A DNA stretch of 64,000 nt from Desulfocicer sp963675955 (GTDB taxonomy: Bacteria; Desulfobacterota; Desulfobacteria; Desulfobacterales; Desulfobacteraceae): the NCBI GenBank assembly GCA_963675955.2, contig CAXXVR010000007.1, positions 372,001 to 436,000 on the forward strand, written 5' to 3'. Position numbers and translations under genes: made by a program. Shown here in pieces: positions 17,461-25,158 of this stretch (position 1 is the first letter of the stretch; each line of letters begins with the position of its first letter). Below the pieces are notes generated by a model, which was not told where the DNA came from, made no database searches, and saw nothing but the letters and a program-made list of their open reading frames with translations.

Positions 17461-18891
17461 ATGACAAAACTAACACATTGTATTGCCATTGCAGTAACGG
17501 GCCTTTTTTTCATGGCCGCCGGGGCCGGTGCCATGACCTTTAAAGCCGGAGACATGGGAGAAATGCAGATCAACGCTGCATTCAAAGCCTGTTTTGGTGC
17601 AACCCAGTACCTTGACTTTGTGGATGACTATTCAAAGGGAGATGATTCTGATTTTGATGCCACTCGGGAATTGAGCTTCAAGGCACAATGGATTCTCAAT
17701 AAAAATCTTAAAGGCGTGGTCAGTTTCCAGATCGGTGAGGGTAGAAGCCAAGGTGGTTATTTCGGCTCCGTAGATGCTGCGGTGGGTGGTGAAGAGGATG
17801 GGGATATTATTCTGGAGTTGGATAACCTCTACATGGATTTCACCACCGACTCGGGCATGAATTTTAAAATAGGCTCCCAGAGCTTTAATATGGGTGAAAT
17901 CGCCTATGGCAGTCATATCATGTATGAAGTACCGGCAGGTGTTACCTTTTCCGCCCCCCTCAATGATACCTCAAGCCTTCAGCTTGGATGGTTTCGCATG
18001 GCAGATTTAATGAAAGACACAGAGACCAACACCGACGATCAGGCGGACCTGCTGTTTGTCAAGCTGCCCGTTACCATGAATGCCTTGAACTTCACCCCCT
18101 GGGCTGCCTATGCCAATATCCAGGAAGATGTGATTGGTGGGACAATCAGCGATCCCTCCGGCTACTACAAATATGCCTATTTTGACTACCCTACACTCCT
18201 CACCGGAGCCAACAGCGCCATCACTGACCCCACTGCCATGGACGATGTTTCTGCCTGGTACCTTGGAATGAGTTTTGGATATAGCATGGATGCCCTTTCC
18301 GTTAAAGCCAGTGCCACCTATGGTGATATGGACTGGGAAACCGCCACAGTGGATGCCAGTATCGCCGGTTATTTTACAGATCTTGTCATTGATTATAAAA
18401 TGGATGGATTCACCCCTGAGTTCTTTGCCTTCTATGGCAATGGTCCCGACGCCAATGATAAAGATTTTAACATGATGCCAGTTCTCATTGGTGGTCCCAC
18501 CTATACCAGCTCCTACTTTGGCGGCAGCCGATTCAACGACAACATGTTTGACTCCTATGATTCCACCTATGCCACATCCATGTGGGGTGTGGGTTTTAAA
18601 GTAAAAGACATCCAGACCGGAAAAAAACTGTCCCACGAATTCCAGCTCATGTATGCCGAAGGTACAGCCGAGGATAGCATTTTTGAATCCCCCAATGACA
18701 TCCTCATGAACGAAGATGAAAGCGTTGTGGAAATCAACTTCAACTCAGAATACCAGATCATGGATCACCTGCTCTTTGCAACGGAACTTGGATACATGAC
18801 CTTTGATGAGGATTCCGACTACGACGAGGCCGTTAGCGGATCTGTGGAAGATTTCTGGAAAATTGCCTGCTCCATTGAATTATCCTTCTAA
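17461..18891 (+). CDS. Outer-membrane beta-barrel porin
   Basis: 476 residues with RBS AGGAGATAAAAG. The signal peptide (CIAIAVTGLFFMAAGAGA) precedes a Gly/Asp/aromatic-rich sequence of alternating hydrophobic strands ending in Phe (IACSIELSF), the C-terminal signature of outer-membrane barrels. No N-terminal coiled coil, unlike the second porin at 21.6 kb. The strand pattern (for example FEFQ/FTPWAAY/YFDYPTLL) fits a general or substrate-selective porin of Desulfobacterota. An exact sigma-54 promoter lies just upstream, so expression is probably switched by an NtrC-type activator. The octahaem cytochrome gene follows in the same orientation. Confidence 0.8.
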   Translation: MTKLTHCIAIAVTGLFFMAAGAGAMTFKAGDMGEMQINAAFKACFGATQYLDFVDDYSKGDDSDFDATRELSFKAQWILNKNLKGVVSFQIGEGRSQGGYFGSVDAAVGGEEDGDIILELDNLYMDFTTDSGMNFKIGSQSFNMGEIAYGSHIMYEVPAGVTFSAPLNDTSSLQLGWFRMADLMKDTETNTDDQADLLFVKLPVTMNALNFTPWAAYANIQEDVIGGTISDPSGYYKYAYFDYPTLLTGANSAITDPTAMDDVSAWYLGMSFGYSMDALSVKASATYGDMDWETATVDASIAGYFTDLVIDYKMDGFTPEFFAFYGNGPDANDKDFNMMPVLIGGPTYTSSYFGGSRFNDNMFDSYDSTYATSMWGVGFKVKDIQTGKKLSHEFQLMYAEGTAEDSIFESPNDILMNEDESVVEINFNSEYQIMDHLLFATELGYMTFDEDSDYDEAVSGSVEDFWKIACSIELSF

Positions 18892-18910
18892 GCCTGATCC
18901 CCTTCAACCC

Positions 18911-19004
18911 GGGTCGGACAGAGCAACAACTTATATCATCAATATACGCAGGTTCCCCTCCTGCAAAAAACATGATCTAAGCCCCCCTGTGCTCTGTCCG
19001 AACC
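18911..19004. repeat. Inverted-repeat element ending in TCGGACAG / CTGTCCGA
   Basis: GTCGGACAGAGCA (left) and TGCTCTGTCCGAAC (right) form a ~14-bp terminal inverted repeat with one mismatch, enclosing about 65 bases. It follows the porin stop and could end its transcript. Similar TCGGACAG ends flank the element at 58779-58925. Confidence 0.5.
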
Positions 19005-19253
19005 TGATTTTCACATGATATCAATTGTTATTGACCAGGCCCGAGACCCGTTGGACCGATACCGCAAGGTACCGATTGGGATTGGGTACGGACCGATCAA
19101 TTTAATACTAGAAGTGTTTTTGAAGCTTTCATACCCATATGTTTTTGCTGGGATGAAAATGACGATCAGAAATAATATATTCCAAAAAACTTTGCCCTTG
19201 TTTTGAGAATATGCTAATTTCGATTATCATCAAAAACGATCATGGAGGTCCTT

Positions 19254-20645
19254 ATGAAAACAATAACATGTATTGCAACAGCCATTATCCTTTCATTTTA
19301 CGCCACATGCCATGCCGGTGTGGATCATTCTGAATTCATTGAAACCCAGTGCCTCACCGGTGAGGATGTCACCCGGTCCTGCCTTGAGTGTCATGAAGAA
19401 ACCGCGATGGAATTTATGGACACCGCCCACTGGATGTGGAAGGGAGAAACCCCGTTTCTCAAAGGGCATGAATCCGACTCCCATCTCGGAAAGATCAATC
19501 TGATAAACGATTACTGAGTGTCCATTGAATCCAATTGGTGCAGTTGCACCAAATGTCACGCCGGTTACGGATGGAAGGATGCATCCTTTGACTTTACAGA
19601 TATGGAAAAAATAGACTGTCTTATCTGCCATGACACCACAGGCACCTATTCAAAGAGAAAAAACAGCTGCGGAATGCCCAATGAAAATCTGGATCTCACA
19701 GAAATCGCAAAAAAAGTGGGCCTGCCAGGTCGGGCCAACTGCGGGGAATGTCACTGGTACGGCGGGGGCGGAGACAATGCCAAACACGGAGATCTGGGCA
19801 GTGACCTGCTGAAACCAACCCCCGACCTCGACGTTCACATGGGTAAGCTTGATTTCACCTGCCAGAAATGTCATACAACCACCGCCCATAAAATTGCCGG
19901 CAGCAGTACTACCTCCTCAGTAAGTGAGGGAAGGGTCTCCTGCACCGACTGCCATGACGAAAATCCCCATGACAGCAATTTTCCCCTTTTAAGAAAACTC
20001 AACGAGCACGGCCTGGCCATGGCCTGCCAGACCTGCCACATCCCCAGATACGCAGTGAATCGGTTCACCCTGACCCATCGAGATGGGTCCCAGATTTCAC
20101 AGAAAACTGAACTGGTAAATGAAACCCCTCAAAGACGGGAATTTAAAACCCCCATAGGGCAAAAAATTCTGGAAAAGAATCTGCGTCCCGCCTACGCCTG
20201 GTACAATGGAAAACACCACAGATACATGAAGGCAGATCCCGTTAACCCCAAGGCAATGAACCCATTGAATGCCCCGGATGGCAGCATTGAAGATCCGTCG
20301 GCAAAAATAACCCCCTACAAAATCATTAAAACCCGTCAGGCCATGGATGCCCGTTATGGATACTTGATTGTTCCCCATCTGGCCGGTAAAGACGGCCTTA
20401 TGGCAACCCATGACTGGCAGACCACGGCGGAAAAAGGCATGAAGGCTGCAGGTCTTAAATTCAGCGGCAAGGTCGCTTTTGCCGACACCATGATGTACTG
20501 GCGTTTGAACCATGGCGTGGTTCCCAAAGAAAAGGCACTGTCCTGTCTGGACTGCCACGGACCAGATGGCGTGATGGATTTCAAGGGCCTTGGGTATAAA
20601 GGCGATCCCATGACAAACGGATGGCGATTTACCCCTGAAAAATAA
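19254..20645 (+). CDS. Octahaem c-type cytochrome (tetrathionate-reductase/OTR-like), predicted selenoprotein (Sec at residue 88)
   Basis: 463 residues if the in-frame TGA at 19515-19517 is read as selenocysteine. ATG 19254 is preceded by GGAGG and starts a signal peptide (ITCIATAIILSFYATCHA), so the protein is periplasmic. Eight CxxCH haem motifs are present: CLECH before the UGA and CTKCH, CLICH, CGECH, CQKCH, CTDCH, CQTCH and CLDCH after it. The context NLINDY-U-VSIESNW followed by CTKCHAGYGW matches the OTR pattern, in which this position is normally Cys. The later half has a possible start (19518, GTG) but no RBS or export signal. A strong hairpin follows the UGA. In vitro, OTR reduces tetrathionate, nitrite and hydroxylamine; the natural substrate is open. 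Confidence 0.85.
19515..19555 (+). promoter_or_regulatory. SECIS-like hairpin after the UGA of the cytochrome gene
   Basis: TTGGTGC (19535-19541) pairs perfectly with GCACCAA (19546-19552) around loop AGUU, which starts 24 bases after the UGA. The stem strength, spacing and GU in the apical loop fit a bacterial SECIS. It lies inside the codons for the first CxxCH motif downstream. Confidence 0.7.
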
Positions 20646-20665
20646 AGACATTAACATCAAAAAAT

Positions 20666-20788
20666 ACAAATATTCACTCAGCAACCCGATTCACCTGTTC
20701 TGGTCTAGTCACCAGCATGAGCATACCATGGTCCCAAACAGGTGAATCTGGGGCACTGCCCAGACATTTACCGAAACACAGATATAAA
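20666..20788 (+). repeat. MITE-like repeat R2, full-length diverged copy
   Basis: It shares the R2 order: ACAAATATTC at the left, GGTCCCAAACAGG in the middle, and GGGGCACTGCCCAGACATTT near the right end. The terminal repeats have decayed. It lies between the cytochrome stop and the DUF1638 gene. Confidence 0.6.
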
Positions 20789-20799
20789 AGGAATTCTTT

Positions 20800-21459
20800 A
20801 TGAAAAATATATCATTTTCAGATATGGCTATTGTTTCCTGTGGAACCATGCAGATGGAGCTCAATGCCCTTCAAAAAGAGGGATTTCTTGATACAGAACA
20901 TCTGTTTTTTACCCCACCCGGGCTGCACCAGGATGTGATCAAACTCGAAGAACGGCTCATTGCCGGCATTGAAAAAGCCAGAAAAACGGCAGATAAAATT
21001 ATTGTGGTTTATGGCGGAAAGTTCTGCTACGTCAATGGCGATAACCCCACCCGCACTATACAGGAGATCATTAAAGCACAAGGTCCCGGCGTGGCCAGAA
21101 TTAACGCCACCCATTGCATGGATATGGTGGCAAGTGCATCGGAGTTAAAGCGCATTGGTGAAGAACTTGCCGGTGGTGAACAGGTTTGGTGGATGACACC
21201 GGGCTGGGTAAAATTCAAGCAGCAGGTGTTCAAGGGCTGGGACAAGGCCCTTGCCAATGAAAATTTTCCCCGTCACACCGGCGGTGCCATTGTGCTCGAT
21301 GGCATTGGGTTTATGGATCAGTACATGGAGACCGACCCTGAGGCCTTTCTTGAGTACTGTGACTGGATGGGCATTCCCATGCAGGCATACCCGATTACCC
21401 TTGACCGGTTTAAATCACTTCTCTGCGAGCAGGCACTCCTGTTGAATCCAGGCAAATGA
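20800..21459 (+). CDS. DUF1638-domain protein
   Basis: 219 residues with RBS AAGGAATTC. The N-terminus (IVSCGTMQMELNAL, then FFTPPGLHQ) and the central block 'KIIVVYGGKFCYVNGD' with 'INATHCMDMVAS' and 'WWMTPGWVKFKQQVFKGWD' are hallmark segments of DUF1638. DUF1638 proteins are often found near corrinoid methyltransferases and RACo-type activators. The RACo-like genes 2 kb further on fit that association, but no methyltransferase lies in this window. The conserved Cys and His residues suggest metal or corrinoid handling; no activity is established. Confidence 0.7.
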   Translation: MKNISFSDMAIVSCGTMQMELNALQKEGFLDTEHLFFTPPGLHQDVIKLEERLIAGIEKARKTADKIIVVYGGKFCYVNGDNPTRTIQEIIKAQGPGVARINATHCMDMVASASELKRIGEELAGGEQVWWMTPGWVKFKQQVFKGWDKALANENFPRHTGGAIVLDGIGFMDQYMETDPEAFLEYCDWMGIPMQAYPITLDRFKSLLCEQALLLNPGK

Positions 21460-21474
21460 TCCATCCAAAAACAG

Positions 21475-21530
21475 ATAAATATTCGGTCAGCCCCCATCTT
21501 TGCCTGTTTGGGACTGCCTAGCATTTAAAG
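21475..21530 (+). repeat. MITE-like repeat R2, truncated copy
   Basis: It has an intact left end, ATAAATATTCGGTCAG, then GCCTGTTTGGGACTG, and breaks off; the right half is missing. Confidence 0.6.
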
Positions 21531-21580
21531 ACCTGGATGGAGTTTGTATTATCATTAATTCTTTATAAAGGAGAAAAAAA

Positions 21581-22930
21581 GTGAAAAAGAGGATTGGAAC
21601 AAATTACGGTTTAAAGTCGTCAGTTGTTTCGTTGTTTATTATCACCCTCCTCTTGGCTATTAGCCCGCAGACAAGCCGAGCAGAGAACATTGATGATCTA
21701 AAAATGACCATCAAACAGATGGAAGCAAATATGAAGTTGCTTCAGCAAAAAATGAAAGCCGACATGGCATTGCTTCAGCAGAAAATTAACGATCTGGAAA
21801 AAAAACAAGTAGCTGGGGTGGAAAATGTCTCCAATAGCAGCAATAATGGCAGTGCCATGATCCTGCCAAAGGATACAACTTTTAAATTGTACGGCTATGC
21901 AAAGGCAGATGCTATCTTTACAGACAAGGATGGCGGCGGAGAAACCAGTTATGTTCCTTCTGCTGTCCCACTTGATTCGGCTGATGTGGCTGATAACTCC
22001 TTTATAATGCATGCAAAGCAGACAAGGTTTGGTCTTTTCACCAGCACAAAAACCGATTATGGAAAATTCAATACCAGGATAGAGACTGATTTCTTCGGGG
22101 CAGGAGGAAATCAGACTGCCAGCAACTCCTATGGACTTCGATTACGACGGGCATACGGAGAACTGGGCAACCTGCTGATTGGTCAGGAATGGAGTACATT
22201 TATTGACCTGGCCTCATATCCAGAAACCATTGATTTTGGTGGCGCAGCAGGGAGTCTTTTTATCAGACAGGCACAGATTCGCTGGACCCAGCCATTTAGT
22301 TTCGGTTCTCTGCAATTTGCCCTGGAAAATCCAGAAACCAGCTATACCTCAAAAGATGCATCGGCACCAACAGGTGGCAGTGGAGAATATCTTCCTGATA
22401 TGATCATTCGGGCAAATTTGAATACCGATTTTGGACATTTCTCTGTGGCAGGAATGGTGAGACAGCTCATTATCGACGATGGTATATATGACGATGATAC
22501 TTATGGTGGAGCCCTTAGTTTAACCGGATCTATTCCACTGTTTGATAAAGACAGGTTAGTAATGCAGTTCAATTATGGCAATGCACTCGGTCGCTATATG
22601 GAGGCTGAATTCGAAGATGCTTTTATTAATCCCGTCACCCATGAAATTGAGACAAATGTGCAGTGGGGTGGTTTGATCAGCTACAAACATTTCTGGCTCG
22701 ATAATCTCCGTTCTACTCTGGTTTATTCCTATGCAGAACGAGATAATGATCTGGATTATGTATCTGACACCGTGGATAGCAAATACCAGTCCATTCATGC
22801 CAATCTCATGTGGAGTCCGGTGAACCGAATCAACTTAGGCATAGAATACATTTATGCGACTCGAGAAATCGAGAATGGAGAAGATGGAGATATCAACCGG
22901 TTACAGAGTGGTTTTCAGTACAACTTCTAA
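21581..22930 (+). CDS. DcaP-like trimeric outer-membrane porin
   Basis: 449 residues from a GTG with AAAGGAG upstream. Signal peptide (SLFIITLLLAISPQTSRA) then a coiled coil rich in Gln/Lys/Leu (MEANMKLLQQKMKADMALLQQKI), and a barrel starting 'TTFKLYGYAKADAIF'. The coiled coil plus 'LYGYAK' start is the DcaP-like arrangement. It ends with Phe (LQSGFQYNF). DcaP porins pass dicarboxylates or other small anionic molecules; here the substrate is unknown. The codon and sequence texture differ from the 17.5-kb porin, so they are not recent duplicates. Confidence 0.8.
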   Translation: MKKRIGTNYGLKSSVVSLFIITLLLAISPQTSRAENIDDLKMTIKQMEANMKLLQQKMKADMALLQQKINDLEKKQVAGVENVSNSSNNGSAMILPKDTTFKLYGYAKADAIFTDKDGGGETSYVPSAVPLDSADVADNSFIMHAKQTRFGLFTSTKTDYGKFNTRIETDFFGAGGNQTASNSYGLRLRRAYGELGNLLIGQEWSTFIDLASYPETIDFGGAAGSLFIRQAQIRWTQPFSFGSLQFALENPETSYTSKDASAPTGGSGEYLPDMIIRANLNTDFGHFSVAGMVRQLIIDDGIYDDDTYGGALSLTGSIPLFDKDRLVMQFNYGNALGRYMEAEFEDAFINPVTHEIETNVQWGGLISYKHFWLDNLRSTLVYSYAERDNDLDYVSDTVDSKYQSIHANLMWSPVNRINLGIEYIYATREIENGEDGDINRLQSGFQYNF

Positions 22931-22950
22931 AGATTAAACGCCCCACACCC

Positions 22951-22998
22951 ATCCTCCCTTCTTAGGCCCGTATGTTCATCTATCTAAGAAGAGAGGAT
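22951..22998 (+). terminator. 15-bp hairpin after the DcaP-like porin gene
   Basis: ATCCTCCCTTCTTAG and CTAAGAAGAGAGGAT pair with one mismatch around an 18-base loop. No T-run follows. Confidence 0.5.
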
Positions 22999-23020
22999 CA
23001 CACCGATAAAAAATACAGGA

Positions 23021-23092
23021 TTGGTCACATCATGGGCCACTGGTCATAAGCCAGCCTGACCCCACCTCAAAGTGGCCCAATGCTGTGACCAA
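23021..23092. repeat. Imperfect 72-bp palindrome
   Basis: TTGGTCACA … GGGCCACT pairs outward-in with AGTGGCCC … TGTGACCAA. It separates convergent genes and may act as a bidirectional terminator. Its TTGGTCACA…GGCCAC core recurs near 27216, 43474 and 61500. Confidence 0.5.
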
Positions 23093-23118
23093 ACCCAAAA
23101 GTGCTTTGGATAAACCTC

Positions 23119-23565
23119 TCAGTGGCATGTTCGGGGAGATTTTTTCGCCTTGAACAACAAGAGTTTTGCCGGAGACGGTGCGTTCTGAGCCCCCCTCCTT
23201 GAAATGGCATCTTCCAGCGTAGCCTCGGTGCGGTGCATGATCTGATAAAGAATACCGTTAATCCGGGCTTCAAGCTCCATGAGCGTGATGATGAGCTGAG
23301 ATCCCGTTTCAGGATTCCGGAAACGAAGGGACAAAAAATCATCCAGCCTTACAATGCCCTTGGAAATTTTTGATATACTGCCGTCTTTATTAGCCATGAC
23401 TGTGGCATCGCCTATAGTTAAATGGCTTTTTTCAAACAGGGTCTGAATCCAGGCCACAATATCATCGAAACGGCCTGGATATTGCCGATCAAGCATGAGC
23501 AGATCGGCAATAATACGACGGGCAATTTCATTGTTCTGAAAATGGAACGATATCTGTTTTTTCAA
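23119..23565 (-). CDS. Hypothetical protein at the end of the ASKHA operon
   Basis: 148 residues from a TTG at 23565. It is mainly helical with no transmembrane segment (IARRIIADLLMLDRQYPG; FEKSHLTIGDATVMANKDGSIS) and no recognised family. The TTG has no good RBS. The preceding gene ends in TGATG at 23580-23577, but that ATG runs into a stop after a T8 run. With nine Ts it would read MGLFFLKKQ and join this frame. The annotated start may therefore be disturbed by a one-base homopolymer change. Confidence 0.5.
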   Translation of the reverse strand: MKKQISFHFQNNEIARRIIADLLMLDRQYPGRFDDIVAWIQTLFEKSHLTIGDATVMANKDGSISKISKGIVRLDDFLSLRFRNPETGSQLIITLMELEARINGILYQIMHRTEATLEDAISRRGAQNAPSPAKLLLFKAKKSPRTCH

Positions 23566-23577
23566 AAAAAAGACCCA

Positions 23578-25158
23578 TCACTGCCCATAAATTTTCACCG
23601 ACGGAAACCGGGACCGGTCGGTATGGGGGTAAAACTTGGCACCTGAAAAGGTGTTCATGAACGATTGATTCACGTTGAGTTCAATGTAGGTGATACTCCG
23701 GGCAATGGCCCTGACTTCCTCAAAGGCCCGGGGATCCACCAGCAGCCGGGAAGCCCCCCCCAGTGATGAATTACCAAGCACCTCAAATTTTTCCAGGGGC
23801 ATGTCCGGCAGCATCCCGATGGATATAGCCGAACGGGGATTGATAAACGAACCGAAGGTCCCAGCTACATAAAACTTATCCAGATCCTCAAAGGAAAGGC
23901 CTGCTGTCTGCTGGATAAGCACTTCCAATATGGAGTGCATGGCAGCCTTGGCACTGGTAAGGGAATTTAAATCCACCTGGCTGAAAAGAATCTCCCGGCC
24001 GTTACCTGAATCTTCCCGGGTCACCAGGCGCAGGTGCTGAATTTCATCTTTTTCAAAAAGCCGCTCCCCACACCGATCCGGTGCAAATTTTCCCCTTATG
24101 TCCACCATACCCGATAAAAAAAGCTGGGCTGCCAGATCGATCATACCCGATCCGCACAGCCCCACCGGGGGTTTATCTTCAATGGTATGAAAATCCATGG
24201 CAAGGGTCTCAACGTCAATGGTCACCCGGTCAATCACACCAGGACCTGCGGTCATGCCCATGTCACTGATGCCCCCTTCCAGGGCCGGACCGGCAGCTCC
24301 GGCACAGGCCATGAGCCAGTCACGGCTGCCCACCACCACCTCGGCATTGGTTCCCACATCCACCATGAGACAGGGATACTCTTTTTTGTGAAGCCCGGCA
24401 AAGAGAATACCGGCAATGAGATCCCCCCCAAAGTAAGAGCCGATATTGGGAAACAGAAACACCATCCCCCGGGGGTGGATACAAAGCCCAACCTCCTTGG
24501 CTGCCAAGGGTTCTGGGGAATTCACCGCCGGAATATAAGGTTCCCGGATGATAAACGAGGGTTCAATGCCCAGAAACAGATGGGTCATGGCGGTATTGCC
24601 AGCCCCGGTAAACAGGTACACCACATTGACATCCAGCCCCGCCTTGGTGACAAGTTTCCTTATATGGCGGTTCATGCCATCAACAATCAAACCCTGCAGC
24701 CGGGCAAGGCCCTTGCCATCCCCTGCAAAATGAATTCTTGCCAGCACATCCGGCCCCAGGGCAATCTGGGGATTATCAAACCCCAGTTCCCCCAGATTCT
24801 CACCTGTTTCAAGGTTGACAAGACGCAGCACCACCCGGGTGGTGCCAAGATCTGCGGCCACCCCGCACACCGGCAGGGTCCTTTCCGGGTCCATCACAGC
24901 AGTCACCATCCAGCCCCGGGAATCTTTAAACAGCACCACCTTGATACGGTGGTGCCATTGCCTTAACTGCCGGGCAAGATCCGGCACCAGGGTCGGTGGA
25001 AAATACACCATGGAATGTTCCCGGGAATAAATCTCCTCTCCAAGGGCCTGCACCAGGGCGGCCTGGACCCGCTCCACATCTGCGGTATTATTACCAAGCC
25101 GGGGTTCATCCACCTGTACCGTGCGAACAAATCCATTGATATTTTCCAGCGCTGCCAT
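23578..25158 (-). CDS. ASKHA-domain protein (RACo-like, lacking ferredoxin domain)
   Basis: 526 residues. The C-terminal two-thirds is an ASKHA ATPase of the RACo/DUF4445 type: GVAADLGTTRVVLRLVNL (phosphate 1), 'GAGNTAMTHLFLGI', 'MVDVGTNAEVVVG' and 'VAGTFGSFINPRSAISIGMLP'. Unlike classical RACo it has no N-terminal [2Fe-2S] domain; its first ~110 residues are a different alpha/beta segment. It starts with TGATG overlap on the preceding RACo-like gene, so both are made together. It may form a hetero-complex in which the upstream protein supplies the Fe-S electron and this one the second ATPase site. That is inference; the family role is ATP-driven reduction of inactive Co(II) corrinoid proteins. 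Confidence 0.8.
   Translation of the reverse strand: MAALENINGFVRTVQVDEPRLGNNTADVERVQAALVQALGEEIYSREHSMVYFPPTLVPDLARQLRQWHHRIKVVLFKDSRGWMVTAVMDPERTLPVCGVAADLGTTRVVLRLVNLETGENLGELGFDNPQIALGPDVLARIHFAGDGKGLARLQGLIVDGMNRHIRKLVTKAGLDVNVVYLFTGAGNTAMTHLFLGIEPSFIIREPYIPAVNSPEPLAAKEVGLCIHPRGMVFLFPNIGSYFGGDLIAGILFAGLHKKEYPCLMVDVGTNAEVVVGSRDWLMACAGAAGPALEGGISDMGMTAGPGVIDRVTIDVETLAMDFHTIEDKPPVGLCGSGMIDLAAQLFLSGMVDIRGKFAPDRCGERLFEKDEIQHLRLVTREDSGNGREILFSQVDLNSLTSAKAAMHSILEVLIQQTAGLSFEDLDKFYVAGTFGSFINPRSAISIGMLPDMPLEKFEVLGNSSLGGASRLLVDPRAFEEVRAIARSITYIELNVNQSFMNTFSGAKFYPHTDRSRFPSVKIYGQ

Noticed and set aside
23578..23580. Possible third selenocysteine: TGA between the ASKHA gene and the following 148-residue ORF, which are in the same frame
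   Set aside because: The upstream protein already ends at its natural C-terminus (KIYG end as in relatives). The hairpin after the TGA is only T-run/A-run pairing, and no redox Cys is expected there. A poly-T frameshift explains the geometry better.
24187..24966. Long 259-residue frame antisense to the ASKHA gene
   Set aside because: His/Gly/Pro-rich translation typical of a shadow of the real gene; no motifs, RBS or start context.
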